Origin: Paracoccaceae bacterium
Lineage (GTDB): Bacteria > Pseudomonadota > Alphaproteobacteria > Rhodobacterales > Rhodobacteraceae
Assembly: GCA_025458985.1 (NCBI GenBank)
Contig: JALORM010000054.1
Location: 1 to 11,814, forward strand
DNA length: 11,814 nucleotides
Direction of reading: 5' to 3'
Under the pieces are notes generated by a model. The model was not told the DNA's origin. It did no database searches and worked only from the letters and a program-made list of their open reading frames with translations. The position numbers and the translations under genes were made by a program. Below are positions 1 through 5,125 of the stretch, piece after piece. Positions within the stretch are counted from its first letter, which is position 1. Each line of letters opens with the position of its first letter.

Positions 1-644
1 ACCCCGATCCGCGCGGCAAGCCTGAGCGCGTGCGAGGCGTCGCGCGCGACGCAGGGCAGTGCAGGATCGTAGGCCGCACGGATCACGCCTGCGATCTCGG
101 GCCTCAGCAGCACCGCCCCGGACGCGCCCCGCACGAAGGCGGGCCGGTCGGCGAAGGCCGTGTCCGACCAGAGCAGGATCGCCTGCACCGCCGCCGAGAG
201 CGCGAGGGTCTCGGCAGGGACCTGCGCCATCTCGTCGTCCATCCTGACGAACGAGAAGCAGGCCTTGATCCCGCCAGCCGCATCGAAGCGGAACACGCGG
301 TACTGGTTCGCCCCCGCCGCCTCCAGCCGGTCGACGAGCGGGCCGAGCCCCTGGATCAGCCGGTCGAGGCCGGGGACCTCGCGAAGCTCGGCCCAGTCAC
401 GCAGGAAGAACAGCATGAAGTTCGCGCCAAGCTCGGGGTCGGTTTCGGAAATCGGGTGGCCGGCAAGCGCCGCCACCGCCTCGATAGCGCCCTTGATGAC
501 CGGCAGCGAACTGTCGGCGGCACCGAAGACCACCGGCGCAAGGGCGCGTCCCCAGCGGGCACAGAGGTAGCTGCCATCCGACCGGGTGAAGAACGCAGCG
601 ATCCGGCCCGCGTCCGGTCCGCGCAGGTCGCCGGCCGGGATCAT
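1..644 (-). CDS. Conserved protein of unknown function, C-terminus cut by window edge
   Basis: An open frame runs from an ATG at 644 to the left edge, giving 214 codons with no stop, so the C-terminus is missing. The start overlaps the ruvB stop in an ATGA arrangement (641-644), which indicates translational coupling and a shared transcript with ruvB. The protein starts MIPAGDLRGPDAGRIAAFF and looks soluble: I see no signal peptide, membrane segment or known catalytic motif. Features include a Trp/Tyr/Phe-rich N-terminal part (residues about 15-40) and an ANQYRVFRFD stretch near residue 118. It resembles unnamed proteins of about 220 residues that I recall next to ruvB in Rhodobacteraceae, which is memory rather than a search. 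The product is uncharacterised; its position suggests only co-expression with the Holliday-junction genes, not a shared role. Confidence 0.8.
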   Translation of the reverse strand, partial: MIPAGDLRGPDAGRIAAFFTRSDGSYLCARWGRALAPVVFGAADSSLPVIKGAIEAVAALAGHPISETDPELGANFMLFFLRDWAELREVPGLDRLIQGLGPLVDRLEAAGANQYRVFRFDAAGGIKACFSFVRMDDEMAQVPAETLALSAAVQAILLWSDTAFADRPAFVRGASGAVLLRPEIAGVIRAAYDPALPCVARDASHALRLAARIG

Positions 645-1610
645 GCCTCGAACAGGTCGCCCGCGGCGGCCCGGGGCGGGACAAGGCCGATGTGGCGCCA
701 GGCCTGGGCGGTAAGCGCCCGGCCGCGTGGCGTGCGCTGGATCAGCCCCTGCTGGAGCAGGTAGGGCTCGATCACCTCCTCGATCGCGTCGCGGCTTTCG
801 CTGAGCGCGGCCGACAGCGTCTCGACCCCCACCGGTCCGCCGCCGTAGCTTTCGGCGATGAGGCCCAGATAGCGCCGGTCGGCCGCATCGAGCCCGAGGT
901 GGTCGACCCCAAGCCGGGTCAGCGCCGCATCGGCCAGACGGCCGGTGATGGTGCCGTCGCCCTCGACCAGCGCGAAGTCCACCACCCGCCGCAGAAGGCG
1001 CCCTGCGATCCGCGGCGTGCCGCGCGCCCTCCGGGCGATCTCGGCAAGCCCCTCGGGTTCGGCCGCGATGCCCAGAAGCCGCGCGCCGCGCGTGACGATC
1101 TGCAGCAGCTCGGCCCCGGTGTAGAAGACAAGCCGCGTCGGAATGCCGAAGCGGTCGCGCAGCGGCGTGGTCAGCAGACCCAGCCGGGTCGTCGCGCCGA
1201 CCAGCGTGAAGGGCTGCAGCTCGATCCGGACGGTGCGCGCCGCCGGCCCCTCGCCGATCACGAGGTCAAGCGCGTAGTCCTCGAGCGCGGGGTAGAGCAC
1301 TTCCTCGACCGCCGGATTCAGGCGGTGGATCTCGTCGATGAAGAGGCACCGGCCCCGACGTCATCCGGAAATTCACCCCAAGCTCGCGCGCGACGATTTG
1401 CGCCAGCGTCGTCTTGCCGAGCCCGGGGGGGCCGTGGAACAGCGTGTGATCCATCGCCTCGCCGCGTCGGCGGGCGCTTTCGATGAACACCTTAAGGTTG
1501 GCGCGGGCCTCGGCCTGACCGATGAACTCTTCCAGCCGCTGCGGGCGCAGCGCGCGGTCGGCGTCCTCGGGGCGCGGGTCGGGGCGCAGGATCGGGTCGG
1601 GCTCGGCCAT
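641..1610 (-). pseudogene. ruvB: RuvB Holliday junction branch-migration ATPase, broken by an internal deletion
   Basis: RuvB is the hexameric AAA+ motor that drives Holliday-junction migration with RuvA. From ATG 1610, residues 1-88 are normal and include Walker A GPPGLGKT (about 60-67) and the FRMTSGPV end. At about 1346/1347 the next recognisable residues, LFIDEIHR (Walker B), lie in another frame, and everything after them (EEVLYPALEDYALDL, sensor-1 GATTR, the arginine-finger region PLRDRFGIP, winged-helix C-terminus) is intact to the TGA at 641. The usual 19 residues between GPV and LFIDEIHR (the KAGDLAA...LTNLE segment) are absent. The span is 970 nt; adding 56 nt gives 1026 nt or 341 residues, the normal family length. 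As written, translation ends after about 114 residues at 1266. No strong Shine-Dalgarno is visible at the ATG; a TTG at 1649 would add 13 residues inside the repeat and is less likely. The break is either a real mutation or an assembly fault. Confidence 0.9.
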
Positions 1611-1847
1611 GGTCGGGCGGACTGTCGCCCGGAACGGGCGCCGCTTCAAGTCGCGCGGAACGGGCGCCGCTTCAAGTCGCCCGGAACGGGCGCCGCTTCA
1701 AGTCGCCCGGAACGGGCGCAACGGCAAGAAGCCCGGAACGCGCGCCAGGAAGGACCGGCGGATCGCGCGCAGCCTGAAGCTGCGCCGGGGGGCGCCGCCG
1801 CGGGTTATCCGGCGGGAACGAACCCGGGCCGCAGCCCTGCGGAGGCG
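1611..1847. other. htpX-ruvB intergenic spacer
   Basis: This 237-bp spacer separates the htpX stop from the ruvB start, both read on the minus strand. Its ruvB-proximal half is the 26-bp tandem array. The htpX-proximal half (about 1745-1847) is GC-rich and shows no reading frame I would accept as a gene. There is no clear promoter and no T-rich terminator. A weak inverted repeat, CGGGTT and AACCCG, occurs around 1800-1826. Whether ruvB is transcribed from htpX or from its own promoter cannot be decided from this sequence. Confidence 0.6.
1624..1727. repeat. 26-bp tandem repeat, four copies, with a mini-hairpin per copy
   Basis: Four head-to-tail 26-bp units lie at 1624-1649, 1650-1675, 1676-1701 and 1702-1727. 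Units 1 and 3 are identical, unit 2 differs at one base (1655), and unit 4 is diverged in its last eight or so bases. A degenerate fifth start (GCCCGGAACG) follows near 1731. Each unit begins GTCGCCCGGAACGGGCG, which (except in unit 2, where the changed base weakens it) contains the inverted repeat CGCCCG with a GAA loop and CGGGCG. The array lies just upstream of ruvB, between it and htpX. Confidence 0.9.
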
Positions 1848-2723
1848 TCAGCTCCACGGGCCGCGGCGCAGCGGCGCTGCAGGGATGCCGCGGCGGGCCA
1901 TCTCCTCCAGCGCGGCAATGCGGTTCGCGGGGTTCGGATGTGTCGAGAACAGGGCGTCGTGGGCGTGGGCGTGCAGCGGATTGACGATGAACAGATGCGC
2001 CATCCCGGGGTTGCGTTCGGCCGCAGGCAAGTCGATGCGGCCGGCCAGCGCCGAGATCTTCCGCAGCGCCGAGGCCAGGGCCAGCGGCGCGCCGCAGATC
2101 TCGGCACCGACGCGGTCGGCCTCGTATTCGCGTGTGCGGCTGATCGCCATCTGCACAAGCCCCGCGGCAAGTGGCGCCAGGATCATCAGCATCAGCGCGC
2201 CCAGCACCCCAACGCCGTTGTCTCGCCGACCCCCGAAGAACATGGCGAAGTTGGCAAGCATCGAAATCGCGCCCGCGAAGGTGGCGGTCACCGTCATCAG
2301 CAGCGTGTCGCGGTTGCGGATATGGGCCAGTTCGTGCGCCATCACCCCTTCGAGCTCGGTCCTGCTCAGCGCGCGCAGGATCCCCGTGGTCGCCGCGACG
2401 GCCGCATTCTCGGGGTTGCGCCCCGTGGCGAAGGCGTTCGGCTGATCGCTTTCGATCAGGTACACTTTCGGCATCGGCATCCCGGCGCGGTCGGCAAGGT
2501 CGCGCACCATCGCGTGCAGGTCGGGCGCGGCGCGCGGGTCGACCTCGACGGCGTTCTGCATGCGCAGAGCAAGCTTGTCGGAGTTCCAGTAGGCGAAGAC
2601 GTTCGTGCCCGCCGCGACCAGGAAGGCCAGCACCATGCCTGCCTGGCCACCGATCAGCCAGCCGACGGCCAGGAACAGGGCGGTCATCGCCGCCATCAGC
2701 ATCGCGGTGCGTGTCGTCGCCAT
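1848..2723 (-). CDS. htpX: HtpX membrane zinc metalloprotease (M48)
   Basis: HtpX is an inner-membrane zinc protease of peptidase family M48B that degrades damaged or misassembled membrane proteins, overlapping in role with FtsH. The 291-residue frame matches the usual family length of about 290. It has an N-terminal hydrophobic pair (about residues 8-45), the zinc and catalytic motif HELAH (H130, E131, H134), two further hydrophobic segments (about 141-163 and 172-194), and the SRTREYEADRVGA motif, in which E201 is the likely third zinc ligand. The C-terminal STHPNPANRI motif is also typical. The ATG at 2723 is preceded by GGGGG six bases away, an acceptable Shine-Dalgarno, and a candidate promoter lies 50-80 bases upstream. 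The gene sits between ruvA and ruvB, which are normally adjacent. Confidence 0.95.
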   Translation of the reverse strand: MATTRTAMLMAAMTALFLAVGWLIGGQAGMVLAFLVAAGTNVFAYWNSDKLALRMQNAVEVDPRAAPDLHAMVRDLADRAGMPMPKVYLIESDQPNAFATGRNPENAAVAATTGILRALSRTELEGVMAHELAHIRNRDTLLMTVTATFAGAISMLANFAMFFGGRRDNGVGVLGALMLMILAPLAAGLVQMAISRTREYEADRVGAEICGAPLALASALRKISALAGRIDLPAAERNPGMAHLFIVNPLHAHAHDALFSTHPNPANRIAALEEMARRGIPAAPLRRGPWS

Positions 2724-2752
2724 CGCGTACCCCCAAGCAGCCTTGCGGCAGC

Positions 2753-2781
2753 ACTATGTGGCGCCTCGCAACGGCAGGCAA
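2753..2781 (-). promoter_or_regulatory. Candidate sigma-70-type promoter for htpX
   Basis: On the minus strand TTGCCT (2781-2776) and CATAGT (2758-2753) are separated by exactly 17 bases. Each matches four of six consensus positions. Transcription would start near 2746, about 23 bases upstream of the htpX ATG. This would give htpX, and possibly ruvB, a promoter separate from ruvCA. It was found by eye only. Confidence 0.4.
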
Positions 2782-2811
2782 GCGCGCGTGCGGGCGCAAC
2801 GGCCGCGCGCG

Positions 2812-3477
2812 TCAGGCGCGCGGCGCCACCTTGCGCAGCGCCAGCCGGATCAGCGCCGGGGTGTCGGCGTCGCCGGCCTCGCCCGCCGCCTCGGCCACCG
2901 CCGCGGCGGCCTCTCCCTGCGCGTAGCCGAGGTTGACCAGCGCCGACAGCGCCTCGGCCGTGGCCGAGGGTGCCGGCACGCGGCCGGCAGGCCGAGCGGC
3001 CGGCACAGGGGCAGGATCGTCCCCGCCGGCCCCGGCATCCGCGAGGGGTGCGGAGCCTTGGCCGAGCGCCATCATCGCGGGCGCCTTGCCCTTCAGCTCC
3101 ATGACCACCCGCTGTGCGATCTTGGGCCCGACGCCCGGCGCTGCCTTCACCGCCGACCAGTCGCCCAGCGCGATCGCCCGTTCGAGCCCCTGCGCCCCCA
3201 GAGCGCCCAGGATCGCCATCGACGCCTTGGCGCCGATCCCTTGGACGGTCATCAGAAGCCGGTGCCACTCCCGTTCCTGCAGCGTCAGGAACCCGAAGAG
3301 CTGCAGGAGGTCCTCGCGCACCAGAAGGTCGGTCCAGAGCGCCACCGCCTCGCCGGCGGGCGGCAGGGCGGCCCGGGTCCGGTCCGAGACGTGGACGATG
3401 TAGCCGACGCCGCGGACATCGAGCAGGACATGCCCGTCTCCGGTCATCTCCAGCCGCCCCGAAAGCCGCCCGATCAT
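2812..3477 (-). CDS. ruvA: RuvA Holliday junction DNA-binding subunit
   Basis: RuvA binds the four-way junction as a tetramer and loads RuvB rings on opposite arms. The 221-residue frame is full length. Domain I spans residues 1 to about 65 and carries the acidic pin pair E55-D56 in VREDLLQLFGF. Domain II has two helix-hairpin-helix motifs, VQGIGAK (78-84) and APGVGPK (113-119). A Pro/Ala-rich flexible linker covers about 135-170, followed by domain III (about 172-221), which contacts RuvB. The ATG at 3477 overlaps the ruvC stop as ATGA, so translational coupling decides the start; the longer upstream frame is only a shadow of ruvC. RuvA is intact although its partner RuvB is broken in this window. 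Confidence 0.96.
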   Translation of the reverse strand: MIGRLSGRLEMTGDGHVLLDVRGVGYIVHVSDRTRAALPPAGEAVALWTDLLVREDLLQLFGFLTLQEREWHRLLMTVQGIGAKASMAILGALGAQGLERAIALGDWSAVKAAPGVGPKIAQRVVMELKGKAPAMMALGQGSAPLADAGAGGDDPAPVPAARPAGRVPAPSATAEALSALVNLGYAQGEAAAAVAEAAGEAGDADTPALIRLALRKVAPRA

Positions 3478-3980
3478 GCGCCGGCCCGGGCGAGTGCCGC
3501 GGCATAGCGGCCGGCGGTGGCAAGATGGTGTGCATGGCAGATCGCGACGGCCAGCGCGTCTGCCGCGTCGGGGCCGGCGATCTCGACCCCGGGCAGCTGC
3601 ATCCGCACCATGTGGGCCACCTGGACCTTGTCGGCATGGCCGACGCCCACCACCGCCTTCTTGACCGCATTGGGCGCGTATTCCCCGACCGAGAGGCTCG
3701 CCTGCGCCGGCACCAGAAGCGCGATCCCACGGGCCTGGCCGAGCTTGAGCGCACCAGCCGCGTCCCGGTTCACAAAGGTCTGTTCGACCGCGGCGGCATC
3801 GGGGCGCCAGGTGGCGATCACCTCGGTCAGGCCCGCATGCAGCGCCAGGAGGCGCTGCGCCAGGTCGCCCTCGCCCGAGGTGCATTGCCCGTTGCCCAGG
3901 TGCGACAGGCGCGGCCCGTCGACCGCGATCACGCCCCAGCCAAGGGTCTTCAGGCCCGGATCGATGCCCAATATGCGCAT
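3474..3980 (-). CDS. ruvC: RuvC Holliday junction resolvase
   Basis: RuvC is the dimeric endonuclease that resolves Holliday junctions by symmetric nicks. The 168-residue frame has the full acidic active site, D7 (GIDPGL), E66 (AAVEQTFVN), D138 and D141 (GPDAADALA), followed by the conserved AICHAHH end. The segment GEYAPNAVKKAVVGVGHADK is typical of the family. The gene is the first of the ruvC-ruvA pair and overlaps ruvA by four bases. The adjacent upstream region holds a 7-bp inverted repeat but no LexA box that I recognise. I do not see yebC, often a neighbour of ruvC in proteobacteria, within the 350 bases upstream. Confidence 0.97.
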   Translation of the reverse strand: MRILGIDPGLKTLGWGVIAVDGPRLSHLGNGQCTSGEGDLAQRLLALHAGLTEVIATWRPDAAAVEQTFVNRDAAGALKLGQARGIALLVPAQASLSVGEYAPNAVKKAVVGVGHADKVQVAHMVRMQLPGVEIAGPDAADALAVAICHAHHLATAGRYAAALARAGA

Positions 3981-4182
3981 GACGACGCCCCTCGCCCGAA
4001 GCCGCCCCGTGTCGCGCCGCTGACCGGCGTCTGCGAAAGCGTTAGCACGGGCGCAGACCCTCCGCCAGCATCAGGGCGGCGCACGGTCCTCCGCGGCGCG
4101 CCGCACCGCCCGCAGAGGGCCGGTCGGCGGGAGGCCTCGCGGCCCGGTTCGCAGGTGCCACAATTTTGCCCTTTACCGCGCG

Positions 4183-4197
4183 TTAACAATCGGTTAA
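4183..4197. promoter_or_regulatory. Candidate CtrA-binding site (TTAA-N7-TTAA)
   Basis: TTAA at 4183-4186 and TTAA at 4194-4197 flank exactly seven bases (CAATCGG), and both half-sites are followed by C. This matches the full CtrA consensus of alphaproteobacteria (TTAA-N7-TTAA). It lies 138 bases upstream of the DUF1127 start and about 200 bases upstream of ruvC, so either gene could be the target. The call rests on motif match alone. Confidence 0.5.
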
Positions 4198-4207
4198 CTC
4201 TAATTCG

Positions 4208-4239
4208 CTGCAATGCAGCATCTGCATGGGAGCCATGCA
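4208..4239. promoter_or_regulatory. Pair of TGCA-type dyads upstream of DUF1127 gene
   Basis: Two adjacent perfect inverted repeats are present. CTGCA and TGCAG surround a single A (4208-4218). TGCATGG and CCATGCA surround GAG (4223-4239). Both share the TGCA core, so they could be repeated operator half-sites. No known regulator is assigned. Confidence 0.45.
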
Positions 4240-4243
4240 ATTT

Positions 4244-4279
4244 GCCCGGCTTGTCCACAGCCGGGCCGAAGCGTACATG
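4244..4279 (+). promoter_or_regulatory. Candidate promoter overlapped by an 8-bp dyad, upstream of DUF1127 gene
   Basis: A perfect 8-bp inverted repeat, GCCCGGCT (4244-4251) and AGCCGGGC (4259-4266), surrounds TGTCCAC. A weak promoter can be drawn through it: TTGTCC (4251-4256), a 17-base spacer, then TACATG (4274-4279). In that reading the dyad would cover the -35 box and could serve as an operator. The -10 match is poor (three of six), so the promoter part is tentative; the dyad itself is certain. Confidence 0.35.
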
Positions 4280-4287
4280 CGCCGTGT

Positions 4288-4306
4288 TCCGGAGGACGTC
4301 TCCGGA
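4288..4306 (+). promoter_or_regulatory. Hairpin in the presumed 5' leader of the DUF1127 gene
   Basis: TCCGGAG (4288-4294) and CTCCGGA (4300-4306) form a perfect 7-bp stem with a GACGT loop, 28 bases upstream of the ATG. The stem contains a GGAG that resembles a Shine-Dalgarno, but the spacing to the ATG is too long for it to be the ribosome site of this gene. It may be an RNA-stability or processing element. Confidence 0.45.
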
Positions 4307-4334
4307 GCCGAGGCAGTTCGCAAGGAAAACGAAA

Positions 4335-4535
4335 ATGGCTACCCTGGATCACACCCGCAACGCCGCGTCCGACCGCGTGTTCGGTGCAAACCTTTCTTCG
4401 GCGGTGTCGGCCGTCATCGGGCGCGTGGTTGCCTGGAACGATGCGCGCGTGACCCGCAAGGCGCTTTCGCGCCTGTCGGACCACGAACTGGCCGACATCG
4501 GGCTCAGCCGCTCGGACATCGACAGCATCCGCTGA
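4335..4535 (+). CDS. Small DUF1127 (YjiS-like) protein
   Basis: This 66-residue basic protein ends in the DUF1127 signature, KALSRLSDHELADIGLSR (about residues 42-59), followed by SDIDSIR. The N-terminal part contains a mildly hydrophobic, possibly amphipathic helix (about 20-35). DUF1127 proteins are short and common in Rhodobacterales; in Rhodobacter sphaeroides one member (CcaF1) has been linked to RNA maturation and turnover in stress responses. Whether this copy does the same is inference. The ATG at 4335 has AAGGAA seven bases upstream, a clear ribosome-binding site, which supports this start over the much longer upstream frame. The gene is monocistronic, flanked by a structured upstream region and a hairpin cluster downstream. 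Confidence 0.9.
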   Translation: MATLDHTRNAASDRVFGANLSSAVSAVIGRVVAWNDARVTRKALSRLSDHELADIGLSRSDIDSIR

Positions 4536-4557
4536 ACCTCCGCCCGCAAGGGCGCGC

Positions 4558-4617
4558 CCGGGCCTTCGGCCCGGAAACGCAAGAGGCCGCACCGGGGAAA
4601 ACCCGCGCGCGGCCTTC
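4558..4617. terminator. Hairpin pair, probable bidirectional terminator
   Basis: Two hairpins follow the DUF1127 stop. The first is CCGGGCC, TTC, GGCCCGG (4558-4574). The second pairs GGCCGC (4585-4590) with GCGGCC (4609-4614), with an inner GGG/CCC pairing, and is followed by TTCTTCGTCTTC on the plus strand. The bases left of the second stem (AAGA) read TCTT on the minus strand, so it could also end transcription of the convergent gene at 4660-5004. The T-tracts are imperfect. Confidence 0.55.
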
Positions 4618-4630
4618 TTCGTCTTCGGAC

Positions 4631-4652
4631 CCTGCCGGAACAAACCGGCAGG
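4631..4652 (-). terminator. Perfect 8-bp hairpin just past the 4660-5004 gene
   Basis: CCTGCCGG (4631-4638) and CCGGCAGG (4645-4652) form a perfect stem with an AACAAA loop, seven bases beyond the stop of the minus-strand gene. There is no T-run after it on either strand, so it may be an RNA 3'-end stabiliser rather than a classical terminator. Confidence 0.4.
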
Positions 4653-4659
4653 CCTCGGG

Positions 4660-5004
4660 TCAGCGCATCAGGCCGGCAGCCTGCTGCGAGATCCACAGTG
4701 TGAGCGGGTCGGGCTGCATCACCCAGGCGCCCGCGCGCTCGATCTGCCCGCCCTGCGCCAGACCGGCGATCCGGGCCTCGTAGACCTCGGGCCCAAGCTG
4801 GGCATGGACCATCCCCTTCAGCGCCAGAACGCCGACGGCCAGCAGCGCGATGCCCGCAAACGGCACGCGGATGCGGCGGCGGCGGGGAACGGCGATGATC
4901 AGCCCGTCATGGTTCACGCTTGTCACGTAGCCGTCCGACAGCTTGCGGTGCCGGCGGTCGATGCGCCTGAGGCGCGTCCCGAAATCGCGGTACTGTTCGT
5001 TCAT
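4660..5004 (-). CDS. Small single-TM protein of unknown function
   Basis: This 114-residue protein has a strongly basic N-terminal region (RLRRIDRRHRKL at 11-22, RRRR at 41-44), one hydrophobic segment (about residues 47-67, starting VPFAGIALLAVGVLAL) and a C-terminal tail of about 45 residues. By the positive-inside rule the basic part is cytoplasmic and the tail periplasmic. No catalytic motif is visible. The tail (GPEVYEARIAGLAQGG then VMQPDPLTLWISQQ) looks folded rather than low complexity. The ATG at 5004 has AGAGG about eight bases upstream. It lies 121 bases downstream of prmA and may be read from it, or from a promoter within 5005-5125. I recall similar unnamed proteins in Rhodobacteraceae, but no function is known to me. 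Confidence 0.8.
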   Translation of the reverse strand: MNEQYRDFGTRLRRIDRRHRKLSDGYVTSVNHDGLIIAVPRRRRIRVPFAGIALLAVGVLALKGMVHAQLGPEVYEARIAGLAQGGQIERAGAWVMQPDPLTLWISQQAAGLMR

Positions 5005-5038
5005 TGGCAGCCTCTAACCCCCCCAGCAAACTCAACCG

Positions 5039-5084
5039 TTAACCCACCGTTCACTATCGGCCCGAAATGCGGCCGAATTTCGGC
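5039..5084. promoter_or_regulatory. Near-CtrA box and AT-centred dyad upstream of the small TM-protein gene
   Basis: TTAA (5039-5042), seven bases, then TTCA (5050-5053) is a one-mismatch version of the CtrA consensus, 35-49 bases upstream of the ATG at 5004. A separate perfect dyad, GCCGAA and TTCGGC around one T (5072-5084), lies further upstream. Either could be a regulator site for the minus-strand gene; the evidence is motif-only. Confidence 0.25.
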
Positions 5085-5125
5085 GTGAACGCCATGAGTA
5101 CGCCAGAATAGACCATGCCTGAGGC

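Larger units (their letters stand above)
3981..4334. other. Divergent ruvC / DUF1127 intergenic region
   Basis: This 354-bp region separates the minus-strand ruvC from the plus-strand DUF1127 gene, and no gene is supported in it. From left to right it holds a 7-bp inverted repeat (GTCTGCG 4029-4035, CGCAGAC 4052-4058) and an AT-richer patch from about 4160. Next come a TTAA-N7-TTAA box (4183-4197) and four perfect dyads at 4208-4218, 4223-4239, 4244-4266 and 4288-4306. It ends with the AAGGAA ribosome-binding site of the DUF1127 gene. The drop in GC content and the density of dyads make it the most regulatory-looking stretch of the window. Confidence 0.7.

Noticed and set aside
1266..1350. 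Programmed ribosomal frameshift in ruvB
   Set aside because: Nineteen conserved residues are missing in addition to the frame change, and there is no slippery heptamer, so recoding would not restore a normal RuvB.
1624..1727. CRISPR array
   Set aside because: The 26-bp units are directly adjacent with no unique spacers, and no cas gene is present; it is a simple tandem repeat.
1338..2936. Plus-strand open frame of 532 codons opposite ruvB and htpX
   Set aside because: It is antisense to recognisable RuvB and HtpX, is rich in Arg/Gln/Pro/Ala as expected of a GC-rich shadow frame, and shows no domain.
2812..3885. 357-codon version of RuvA
   Set aside because: The N-terminal extension is antisense-like sequence within ruvC; the canonical MIGRL start lies at 3477 with an ATGA overlap.
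3981..4200. LexA (SOS) box for ruvC
   Set aside because: I looked for GTTC/GAAC-N7-GTTC/GATC patterns known in alphaproteobacteria. The GTTC near 4147 has no partner at the right spacing.
3114..4535. 473-codon plus-strand frame ending in the DUF1127 protein
   Set aside because: Only the last 66 residues match a family and have a ribosome-binding site; the rest is opposite ruvA and ruvC.
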